Source: Pseudanabaena biceps PCC 7429 (GTDB lineage: Bacteria > Cyanobacteriota > Cyanobacteriia > Pseudanabaenales > Pseudanabaenaceae). From it: a stretch of 34,840 bases of DNA. Location of the stretch: NCBI RefSeq assembly GCF_000332215.1, contig NZ_ALWB01000023.1, forward strand, positions 1-34,840. Direction: 5' to 3'. The notes under the pieces were generated by a model. The model saw only the letters and a program-made list of their open reading frames with translations, had not been told where the DNA came from and searched no databases. Made by a program: the position numbers and the translations under genes. This document shows, piece by piece, positions 16,289 to 23,080 of the stretch (position 1 is the first letter of the stretch; every line of letters begins with the position of its first letter).

Positions 16289-16747
16289 ATGGCAAATTAT
16301 TATCGTGTACTCGCCGAAAATCGGCAAGCTAGATTTAATTACGAAATTCTCGAAACCCATGAAGCAGGGATCGAGTTGCTTGGTACGGAAGTTAAATCTA
16401 TTAAAGGGGGAAAAGCAAATCTAAGGGATGCCTATGGGATCGTGCGTAAGGGACAGATAATGCTGCTAAATATGTATATATCCCCACACCATACAACGAG
16501 TTTGTACTTTAACCATGAACCAACCCGCACCCGTCGGTTGCTGCTACATAAAGATGAAATTCGCAAGTTAATCGTTGGTGTGCAGCAGAAGGGATTAACC
16601 TTAGTGCCCCTAAAGGTCTATCAAAAGGATGGCTGGATCAAGGTTGACTTAGCCCTAGTGAGGCAGAAAAAGCTACATGATAAGCGGGATGACATGAAAA
16701 AACGCGATGATAAACGCGAAATAGATCGCGCCATGAAAAATCGCTAA
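16289..16747 (+). CDS. smpB: SsrA-binding protein SmpB, 152 aa
   Basis: SmpB binds tmRNA and brings it to stalled ribosomes for trans-translation. Family marks are ARFNYEILETHEAGIELLG, TEVKSIKGGKANLRDAY, HEPTRTRRLLLHKDEI and a basic C-terminal tail (KKLHDKRDDMKKRDDKREID) that enters the mRNA channel. The length is typical. It follows the 116-aa gene by 21 bp. A perfect palindrome at 16777 lies 30 bp downstream and could stop both this mRNA and the convergent exporter mRNA. The tmRNA gene is not in this window. Confidence 0.96.
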   Translation: MANYYRVLAENRQARFNYEILETHEAGIELLGTEVKSIKGGKANLRDAYGIVRKGQIMLLNMYISPHHTTSLYFNHEPTRTRRLLLHKDEIRKLIVGVQQKGLTLVPLKVYQKDGWIKVDLALVRQKKLHDKRDDMKKRDDKREIDRAMKNR

Positions 16748-16776
16748 GTATAGCTACAGTCACTTGAGTTAGGACA

Positions 16777-16829
16777 AATCAAACCCGTAAGATTGCGCCC
16801 CTGCGGGGCGCAATCTTACGGGTTTGATT
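16777..16829. repeat. Perfect palindrome, 25-bp arms, TGC tip
   Basis: The core gattgcgcccctgcggggcg is set in aatcaaaccc/gggtttgatt. The left flank (tagctacagtcacttgagtt, then aggacaaatcaaa) matches that of the palindrome at 22152. The right arm overlaps the stop triplet of the convergent ABC exporter gene (16828-16830). Confidence 0.92.
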
Positions 16830-18621
16830 AGCTACTTACCATCATTTCTAGCTCATAGAGACTTGCGTATAAACCTTGTTTGGCAATCAATTGCTCGTGG
16901 CTTCCCGATTCGACTACTTCGCCTTGCTTGAGGACGAGGATACGGTCAACGTTGCGGATGGTTGATAGACGGTGCGCGATGATAATTGTTGTGCGATCGA
17001 CCAATAGGCGATCTAGGGCTTGTTGGATCAAAAATTCGGTACTGACATCAAGACTGGCGGTTGCTTCATCGAGAATTAAAATCCGAGGATCACGGATAGC
17101 CGCTCGGGCAAAGGCTAGTAATTGCTTTTGTCCACCAGATAGATTTGTGCCCCGTTCTCGGACTTGGGTTGCGTAGGATTCGGGCAGATCTTTAATAAAG
17201 CGATCGACATTCATCAGCTCGGCGGCTTCCACAACCTGCTCGATCGTATAGTCTTCACCAAGGGTAATGTTTTCCTTGATATTTCCAGAGAATAAAAAAG
17301 CATCTTGGAGAATTACGCCGACACATCGACGCAGCTCGGCTTGGGTGATATCGCGGATATCCACGCCATCGATCAAAATCTTGCCCTTTGTTGGTTCGTA
17401 AAGACGCGACAACAGACGAATGATCGAGCTTTTGCCTGCCCCAGTAGGACCGACAAGGGCAATCTTTTCACCAGCCTTGAGCGTGAAATTGATATCTTTG
17501 AGCACGTACTCATCGGGTTTATAGCCAAACCACACATGGTCAAAGCAAATTTCCCCAGTGCCATCAAGGGGGAGGGTCTTGGGATATTCAGGATCTCGAA
17601 TATCGATTGGTTCTTGCAGGATCGCATTGATGCGCTCGACCGCCGTAAATCCAGCTTGAATTGTGGTGAATTTCTCGGCGAGTTGCCGAATGGGATCGAA
17701 AAGCCTTTGGGAGAAGAGTACGAAGGCCGAAAGCTCGCCAAAGGTGAGATTTTTTTGGACAATCTCGCCGCCGCCTAACCAGAGAACTCCTGCGATCGCC
17801 ACCAGTGCGATCCATTCAAGGGTTGCTGATACCGCAGAATCATGGAAGACGGTGCGGTTGACCTCATCTACATATTGCTTGTTTACCTTGAGGTGTTGCG
17901 CTGCGTTAAACTTTTCGCGACGAAATAACTGAACGATATTCGCGCCAATAATATTTTCTTGAAGAATTGAATTCAGCTCGGATAGGCGCTCGCGAGCCTT
18001 AAAGTTGGCTAGGCGATATTCATGTTGAAAGTAAATAATCAATCCTGTTACGGGGATAACCATCGCCAATAGCATTAATGCTAAATCCCAGCGGAGGAAA
18101 AACATGAATATGGCGATTGTGCCAATGGCGGCAAAATCGCTCAATACGCCAACCGCACCCGTAGCGAATACATCGCCTAAAGCTTCAACGTCACTGGTGA
18201 GCCGCGTGATCAGCTTGCCAACAGGAGTGCGATCGAAAAAACTAGTGGATAAAGAGGTGACATGACGGAATAGATCGGCACGAATATCGGCGGTGATTTT
18301 CTGCCCGACCTCTTGCACCAAGTAGCCCTGCCAAGATTGAAATGCAAGTCTTATGGCGATCGTAAGTAGGATGACTAAGCAAATCCATCGCAAACCCAAC
18401 AAATCGCCGCTTTTAATCGGTCTATCAATGGCTTGCTGTACCAAAATAGGCTGTACAGCGCTAGCGATCGATAGAGGGAGGAGTAAAAGCAGCGATATGA
18501 CAAGTTGTTTGGAGTTTTGCTTTGCGTAGGGCAATAGACTCAACATCAACCGCCAGTCATTACTTTTGAGGCGATTTACCGATGGAGAATTGGCAGAGCT
18601 TGGCTTGGAGGAGTTGGTCAC
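16828..18621 (-). CDS. ABC exporter, fused permease and ATPase, 597 aa
   Basis: A half-transporter of the MsbA/MdlB type that would work as a dimer in the membrane. Six transmembrane helices occupy about residues 35-310, beginning QLVISLLLLLPLSIASAVQP. The nucleotide-binding domain has Walker A GPTGAGKSS, Q-loop VILQDAFLFSGNI, signature LSGGQKQLLAFARA and Walker B ILILDEATASLD, then the H-loop IIAHRLST. The substrate cannot be told. The start is a GTG at 18621 whose G is the last base of the psbI stop (TAGTG), so translation is probably coupled to psbI. Its stop lies inside a palindrome shared with the convergent smpB. Confidence 0.9.
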   Translation of the reverse strand: MTNSSKPSSANSPSVNRLKSNDWRLMLSLLPYAKQNSKQLVISLLLLLPLSIASAVQPILVQQAIDRPIKSGDLLGLRWICLVILLTIAIRLAFQSWQGYLVQEVGQKITADIRADLFRHVTSLSTSFFDRTPVGKLITRLTSDVEALGDVFATGAVGVLSDFAAIGTIAIFMFFLRWDLALMLLAMVIPVTGLIIYFQHEYRLANFKARERLSELNSILQENIIGANIVQLFRREKFNAAQHLKVNKQYVDEVNRTVFHDSAVSATLEWIALVAIAGVLWLGGGEIVQKNLTFGELSAFVLFSQRLFDPIRQLAEKFTTIQAGFTAVERINAILQEPIDIRDPEYPKTLPLDGTGEICFDHVWFGYKPDEYVLKDINFTLKAGEKIALVGPTGAGKSSIIRLLSRLYEPTKGKILIDGVDIRDITQAELRRCVGVILQDAFLFSGNIKENITLGEDYTIEQVVEAAELMNVDRFIKDLPESYATQVRERGTNLSGGQKQLLAFARAAIRDPRILILDEATASLDVSTEFLIQQALDRLLVDRTTIIIAHRLSTIRNVDRILVLKQGEVVESGSHEQLIAKQGLYASLYELEMMVSS

Positions 18622-18737
18622 TATTCGAGATCCCTGTTACCGGGGTTACGTGATGGATCGCTATTGAGGAATCCAAAGACAAACAAACTGATGAAGAATA
18701 TGACTGTGATATAGACCACTATTTTTAAAGTAAGCAT
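18621..18737 (-). CDS. psbI: Photosystem II reaction centre protein I, 38 aa
   Basis: The 38-residue product starts [20 protein letters not shown] and ends in [17 protein letters not shown]. PsbI is a single-helix subunit of photosystem II that binds near D1 and helps early assembly. Family proteins read MLTLKI then a hydrophobic helix, then GFLSSDP-x-RNPGRKDLE, so the match is clear despite the small size. Length is as in other cyanobacteria. GGAG lies about 11 nt upstream of the ATG. The TAG stop shares its G with the GTG start of the ABC exporter, making a two-gene operon. Confidence 0.95.
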   Translation of the reverse strand: MLTLKIVVYITVIFFISLFVFGFLNSDPSRNPGNRDLE

Positions 18738-18858
18738 AAATAAATAATCTCCGTATAAATATCTAATAATTTATCCTATGTTAAATCTTATAGGAAAAGA
18801 TGGGAATTCCTTATACTTCCTTAAGATTGGCTGTTTCGTGTTGAGTATAAATACTTAA

Positions 18859-18967
18859 ATAGGTAGCTGGGTATAGTATAAAGCCCCAGAATCTGTAGCG
18901 CACGCGCAGCGTGCGCTACAGATTCTGGGGCTTTATATTTAATTGCGCCTAGCCATTTACCTAATTG
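18859..18967. repeat. Family B palindromic element, 27-bp perfect arms
   Basis: The hairpin at 18879-18935 is perfect with a GCA tip (core gtagcgcacgcgcagcgtgc). Flanks aaataggtagctgggtata and tatttaattgcgcctagcca are variants of the family B ends. It separates the GAF gene from psbI, all on the minus strand. Confidence 0.85.
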
Positions 18968-19004
18968 GAATCTAATTGGAGGGAATGGGGCTTCGTGCGT
19001 GCAG

Positions 19005-19673
19005 CTAAAAAAACTGTCCTAGAAGCTGCGATCGCTCTATGTATAGGGACACCTGACTGGCGATCGCCCGCAATAACTTTTCGTCAAACTTTGAATAGGA
19101 CAGGGTAATTTCATGGACGTTTTCTAAGGTGATTGAAACATCTTGAACCTTACGATTTATTAACTGAAAAACGCCGATCGTCCTTTTTTGCGAGTCAAAC
19201 ATTGGTACTGCCAAAACTGAGCGAGTCCTGTACTCAATATCGCGATCGAAGGTCTTGTGATGTCGATATTCCGCATTATCGGGTAGGGCATGGGCATCAG
19301 ACAGGTTAAGTGTTTCGCCAGTGAGGGCAACATAGCCGACGATACTGTCTTGATTGAGGGGGACTGCAAAATTAACGAGAGAGCGATCGGGCTGGGAGTC
19401 GTTTTGAGAAACTTCAAAGCAGACAGTATGAACTGAAGTAGAGCGATCGATAAGATAAATACTGCCTGCATCACTGGCAGTCATTTTGCGTGTAGAGCTT
19501 AGTGCTAACTCCAAGAAAGCCCTTAGGTCTTTTGTGTTAGTTAAAGACATGGCTAATGCTAACAGATCGTCGAGTAAGCATTTGTAATAGTCCACTTGCT
19601 CTACTAGTAACTGAGGACTCAATTGGGAGAGATCCTCAGAGGTTTCTGTTTGCCAGCCTAAGTCAGGGGTCAT
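19005..19673 (-). CDS. GAF-domain protein, 222 aa, possibly truncated
   Basis: A helical N-terminus (residues 15-50) leads into one GAF domain (about 50-215): LRAFLELALSSTRKMTASDAGSIYLID, IVGYVALTGETLNLSDA, RSVLAVPMFDSQKRTIGVFQLINR. No conserved Cys for a bilin was seen, so a phytochrome-like pigment is unlikely. The chain ends soon after the signalling helix ASQVSLYIERSQLLGQFF. In many cyanobacterial relatives this helix continues into an HD-GYP, GGDEF or kinase output domain, which is absent. A family B element begins 40 bp beyond the stop, so an output domain may have been lost; a stand-alone GAF is equally possible. Confidence 0.82.
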   Translation of the reverse strand: MTPDLGWQTETSEDLSQLSPQLLVEQVDYYKCLLDDLLALAMSLTNTKDLRAFLELALSSTRKMTASDAGSIYLIDRSTSVHTVCFEVSQNDSQPDRSLVNFAVPLNQDSIVGYVALTGETLNLSDAHALPDNAEYRHHKTFDRDIEYRTRSVLAVPMFDSQKRTIGVFQLINRKVQDVSITLENVHEITLSYSKFDEKLLRAIASQVSLYIERSQLLGQFF

Positions 19674-19784
19674 GGATATCGCCAGTATCTTGGTTACGTC
19701 CTGCTTAACCTAAATAAAACTAAGTCATTAGTTATAGCAGTTCTATCTATGCGAACAATACTAGCAAAATCACCTCAGAAAAAT

Positions 19785-19836
19785 ACTAAATCTAAGTACT
19801 AAATCTAAGTACTAAATCTAAGTACTAAATCTAAGT
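19785..19836. repeat. 13-bp tandem repeat, four perfect copies
   Basis: The unit actaaatctaagt occurs at 19785, 19798, 19811 and 19824 without a mismatch. It ends one base before an IS982-type element begins at 19838. Confidence 0.95.
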
Positions 19837-19837
19837 A

Positions 19838-19960
19838 ACGTGAATTCGGGATAATTTGAAACGGGCTTTGAGAAAGGGTTTGCTACACAAACCCTTTCTC
19901 AAAGCCCAGAAGTAATACCAAAGCTCAAAATGGCGTAGCCATTTCTTTGCTGGGTATAAG
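19838..19960. mobile_element. IS982-type MITE copy with its right half replaced
   Basis: The left part matches the 145-bp element: end acgtgaattcgggataattt, then hairpin 19863-19907 (19-bp arms). After cccagaa the second hairpin and right end are missing. In their place is a family D piece (ataccaa ... aatggcgtagccattt ... gggtata). It is therefore a recombinant or a nested insertion. Confidence 0.7.
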
Positions 19961-20013
19961 GAGAGGGAAAGATTTTGCTTAGCCCCTCTACCTGTTGAGA
20001 TTTATTCTGAGAG

Positions 20014-21474
20014 TTATTCCTCGTCGTCGTCATCGTCCCCATATTGGAGATCGTCAATGGGATAGACATCTGGCCAAGCAGATGCTCCATGCTCATATAC
20101 ATCAATGCCAATGCGATCGGCTTCAGGATTGACCCGCAACATACCTAAGGCTTTGAGGGAGCCAAACATTAGAAATGAGAAGACAACTGCAAATACAGCG
20201 ATCGCAGCTACACCTCCTAGCTGCACCCCCAGTAAGTCAAATCCGCCACCCAAGAATAAGCCCGATTTCTTATTGATCGTGAGCGCTGGATGTCCAAATA
20301 AACCCACCGCGATCGTCCCCATCATGCCGCAGGATCCATGTACGGCAAATGCGCCTACAGGGTCATCAATCTCAAACCATTCAATGATGTCTACTACTAT
20401 TAAGACAAGCACACCTGCCACAAGTCCAATGAGGGCGGCGGCCCAAGGCATGACATAGGCGCAACCTGCTGTAATGGCAACTAATCCTGCAAGCGAACCA
20501 TTTAGTCCACAAAAGAGGTGCCACTGACGGAAGCGGAAATAAATGTATAAAAAGGCTGACATCGCTCCAGCCGCAGCAGCTAAGGATGTATTGACAACGA
20601 CTAGACTAACTAACCCAGGATTGCTCATGGTTAGGGCTGATCCTGGATTAAATCCATACCAACCAAACCAGAGGATCATTGCGCCAATGGTGGCATAGCC
20701 GAGGTTATGGGCTGGTGGGATTTGTCCCCAAATGCGATCGGGGCGCGGTCCAAGTAAATACGCTCCAACTAAGGATGTCCATCCCCCAAGGGTATGCACG
20801 ACGGAGCTACCTGCAAAATCGTGATAGTTAAGTTTGTTAAGCCATCCCCCACTATTCCAAGCCCAATGTACTACCAGTGGATACATAACTGCGCCCATGA
20901 TAGTTGTGTAGATTAAATCCCCTTTAAAGTCAGTCCGCTCAGCCATTGAGCCTGTAGTAATCGTGCTTGATGTGGCGGCAAAGGCAAATTGAAAGAAAAA
21001 GAGAGTTAAGGTACTAATGGGAGCGCTAGAGCCACCTGCACCCATTGCATAGTCGATCGTTCCGTTATTGATCGTAAAGGCATTATTTAAGAAGAATCCG
21101 TCCGTTCCCCATAAACCATTGCTGGTCGTACCAAAGGCGATCGCAAAGCCCGTTACCCACCAAGCTAGAAGCGTGGTTGCGGCATCCACGAAATTTTCTG
21201 CAAGGGTATTAACGACCGATGTTTGCCTCACTAGCCCCGCCTCTAGCATGGCAAAACCGCATTGCATAAAAAATACTAAGAAGCCTGTAAGGAGTACCCA
21301 GGTTGTATCAATGGATAGGCGTAGTTCTCCTGTGGTTTTACTCACTGATTCTAAGGTCGTACTCTCGACTGCCTGGGCGATCGTTGGCGTAAATGCAGCA
21401 AATATAGCTGCCCCAATTGCGATCGCCAAAAAACGTGCCAAATAATTCTTTCTTTTTATGGTGACTTTTGTCAT
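20014..21474 (-). CDS. amt: Ammonium transporter Amt, 486 aa
   Basis: This polytopic inner-membrane channel takes up ammonium. A signal peptide (FLAIAIGAAIFAAFTPTIAQA) precedes about eleven helices, beginning TTWVLLTGFLVFFMQCGFAMLEAGLVR, with the family blocks DFAGSSVVHTLGGW, ILWFGWYGFNPGSAL and AVHGSCGMMGTIAVGLFGHP. The C-terminal tail (ADRIGIDVYEHGASAWPDVY) is the regulatory segment contacted by PII proteins; it ends in an unusual acidic run (DDLQYGDDDDDEE). ATG 21474 is preferred; GTG 21486 would add four residues. In cyanobacteria amt genes are usually under NtcA, but I found no clear GTA-N8-TAC site upstream. Confidence 0.94.
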   Translation of the reverse strand: MTKVTIKRKNYLARFLAIAIGAAIFAAFTPTIAQAVESTTLESVSKTTGELRLSIDTTWVLLTGFLVFFMQCGFAMLEAGLVRQTSVVNTLAENFVDAATTLLAWWVTGFAIAFGTTSNGLWGTDGFFLNNAFTINNGTIDYAMGAGGSSAPISTLTLFFFQFAFAATSSTITTGSMAERTDFKGDLIYTTIMGAVMYPLVVHWAWNSGGWLNKLNYHDFAGSSVVHTLGGWTSLVGAYLLGPRPDRIWGQIPPAHNLGYATIGAMILWFGWYGFNPGSALTMSNPGLVSLVVVNTSLAAAAGAMSAFLYIYFRFRQWHLFCGLNGSLAGLVAITAGCAYVMPWAAALIGLVAGVLVLIVVDIIEWFEIDDPVGAFAVHGSCGMMGTIAVGLFGHPALTINKKSGLFLGGGFDLLGVQLGGVAAIAVFAVVFSFLMFGSLKALGMLRVNPEADRIGIDVYEHGASAWPDVYPIDDLQYGDDDDDEE

Positions 21475-21837
21475 GATTGTATTCACGAGCCGTTATTAGG
21501 ATGATTAAGATTAGCTTCTACAGAATCAATAGGATCATGCACGTAAGGTGATGATTTTGCTCTTTAGATGCTTGTAATTTGCATTTATTCCTCTAAAATT
21601 TGGTAATGTGTCGTTCATCCCCATATTTCGATCGCTAGAGAAATAAATCAAAGATTTTTAGAAATTGATGTTCGCTCAGCCCTTATTTGTTATACGTTTA
21701 AAGGACGATCTGTAAAAGTGTCGATTAGTACAGTCAATATTGAGTAATTCATTGAGTAATTCCTACAAAAGGAATCCTAAATCTGTTATTACAAATATTT
21801 AAGGGAGTCGGGAAGAGCAAGGACTTTCGCAATAATC

Positions 21838-21853
21838 TGTGATCTTTGTCACA
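21838..21853. promoter_or_regulatory. Perfect CRP/SyCRP1-type binding site
   Basis: The sequence is TGTGA-TCTTTG-TCACA: both half sites match the cAMP receptor protein consensus TGTGA-N6-TCACA exactly. SyCRP1 of Synechocystis recognises the same motif. It lies 364 bp before amt, too far for simple activation of that gene, and about 105 bp before a terminator hairpin on the plus strand. Confidence 0.55.
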
Positions 21854-21957
21854 AAATTGGGGGGTTGCGATCGTCATTTTGATGTGAGAGCAGTCACCAC
21901 TTTAAAAAATAAAAAGATAGATAATTTTTTCACTAGCGACGTATCTACATAATTTTC

Positions 21958-21986
21958 CCCGCAAGAATGCCTCCTGCGGGTTTTTT
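21958..21986 (+). terminator. Rho-independent terminator-like hairpin with no gene before it
   Basis: Stem cccgca/tgcggg (21958-21963 and 21975-21980) with an 11-nt loop is followed at once by six T. No plus-strand gene lies within 1 kb upstream, which suggests a non-coding transcript. Confidence 0.6.
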
Positions 21987-22043
21987 ATATCCAAAAATAT
22001 TTAGATATAAATATTTCAGATAAGTAGCTGAGTAGAATTAAAT

Positions 22044-22112
22044 ATAAAACCCAGAATCAAAAGATGTAGCGCACGCTGCGCGTGCGCTACATCTTTTAAT
22101 TCTGGGTTTTAT
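22044..22112. repeat. Family B palindrome, 33-bp arms, TGC tip
   Basis: The core gtagcgcacgctgcgcgtgc is set in ataaaaccca/tgggttttat with one mismatch. The left flank taagtagctgagtagaatta is a family B end; the right flank is different, so one end is lost. Confidence 0.9.
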
Positions 22113-22151
22113 AGCTTTTTATAGCTACAGTTCCTTAACTTAGGACAAATC

Positions 22152-22204
22152 AAACCCCAAATATGAGTGGCGACGCGAAGCGTCGCCACTCATATTTGGG
22201 GTTT
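22152..22204. repeat. Perfect palindrome, 25-bp arms, GAA tip
   Basis: The core gtggcgacgcgaagcgtcgc is set in aaaccccaaa/tttggggttt. It ends 20 bp before ATG 22224, so it lies in the leader of the next gene. Flank ttaggacaaatcaaa matches that at 16777. Confidence 0.92.
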
Positions 22205-22223
22205 AACGATTCGTTACAATGTT

Positions 22224-23042
22224 ATGGAGAAGGTTAGTAGCAAATTGCCAATACAGAGAATTATGTACTTAACATGGCTGGATAGTAATTCATGGCTGAT
22301 GGAGATTGCAGGTAAGCGAATTCTGCTCGATCCTTGGCTAGTTGGAGATTTGATGTTTGGTAATGCAGCATGGTTTTTTAAGTCCGCGCGAATTACAGCG
22401 AGAGATATTCCTCAAAATATTGATTTGATATTGCTGTCACAGGGTTTACCAGATCACGCCCATCCGCCGACGCTGAAGCAGCTAGATCGGCATATTCCTG
22501 TGGTGGGTTCTCCCAGTGCTGCTAAGTTGGTCAAAGAACTTGGTTATCAAGAGGTGACTGCCCTTGCCCATGGTGAAGTGTTTCGGATCCCCAACCTTTT
22601 GGAAATTAGCGCTGTGCTAGGTTCGCCAACGGGACCCACTACCCTCGAAAATGGTTATATTTTGCGCGATCTTGTGGAGGGAAACAGCCTTTATTACGAG
22701 CCTCATGGTTATCACGCTGCGGCAATTCGCGAGTTTGCCCCGATTGATGTGGTGATTGCGCCCACGATTGATTTGAAGTTGCCCTTGATTGGGACTGTCA
22801 TCAAAGGTCAGCAAGGTGCTTTGCAGGTGGCAAAGTGGTTGAATCCACAGGTTATGCTACCCACGGCAGCAGGTGGTGATTTGAGTTATAGCGGTTTATT
22901 GCTGAATATTTTGAAGGCAGAGGGAACCGTTGATTCCCTGCGATCGCTATTTGCAGAAAATAATATTTCCACACAGGTGATCGAGCCGAAACCATGGGAG
23001 AGATTTGAAGTCAAACTCCAGAAATTAGCCCAAAAAACTTAA
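22224..23042 (+). CDS. Metallo-beta-lactamase-fold protein (UPF0173/L-ascorbate-lactonase-like), 272 aa
   Basis: The beta-lactamase fold is suggested by TWLDSNSWLMEIAGKRILLDPW at the N-terminus, LILLSQGLPDHAHPPTL in place of the usual HxHxDH metal motif, and repeated short beta strands. In this protein the first His of that motif is changed (SQGLPDHAH), so metal binding may be partial or lost. Cyanobacteria often keep such a gene; its substrate is unknown. ATG 22224 is chosen because an earlier start would be inside a palindrome. ATG 22263 (MYLTWLDSN), where I recall relatives starting, is a good alternative. It converges on ftsH, sharing one terminator palindrome. Confidence 0.8.
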   Translation: MEKVSSKLPIQRIMYLTWLDSNSWLMEIAGKRILLDPWLVGDLMFGNAAWFFKSARITARDIPQNIDLILLSQGLPDHAHPPTLKQLDRHIPVVGSPSAAKLVKELGYQEVTALAHGEVFRIPNLLEISAVLGSPTGPTTLENGYILRDLVEGNSLYYEPHGYHAAAIREFAPIDVVIAPTIDLKLPLIGTVIKGQQGALQVAKWLNPQVMLPTAAGGDLSYSGLLLNILKAEGTVDSLRSLFAENNISTQVIEPKPWERFEVKLQKLAQKT

Positions 23043-23080
23043 AAAAAGGGAGCGCTAAGCGCTCCCTTTTTTTAAGTTTT
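23034..23080. terminator. Bidirectional terminator palindrome between convergent genes
   Basis: The perfect stem aaaaaaagggagcgc/gcgctccctttttttt-type (23041-23073, TAA tip) extends outward by another 7 bp each side. It provides a GC stem followed by T-runs on both strands. The stop codon of the beta-lactamase-fold gene (23040-23042) lies in its left arm, and its right arm ends at 23080, inside the ftsH stop triplet (23079-23081). Confidence 0.92.

Larger units (their letters stand above)
21487..22043. other. Long intergenic region between amt and the next palindrome
   Basis: About 550 bp hold no gene I can support. The notable contents are a perfect CRP-type site (21838-21853) and a plus-strand terminator-like hairpin with a T-run (21958-21986). 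The amt promoter must lie in the left part. The pair of signals on the right could frame a short RNA of roughly 100 nt on the plus strand. Confidence 0.5.

Noticed and set aside
21590-21660. cgttcatcc upstream of amt as part of a glutamine (glnA-type) riboswitch
   Set aside because: The downstream conserved parts of that motif are absent, and the sequence lies on the strand opposite to amt.
21487-21900. NtcA site (GTA-N8-TAC) upstream of amt
   Set aside because: I looked for it because amt genes are often NtcA-controlled, but no exact site was found on either strand by eye.
22167-22223. Upstream extension of the beta-lactamase-fold gene from 22167
   Set aside because: The added residues are encoded by a palindrome arm and are unlike the family N-terminus.
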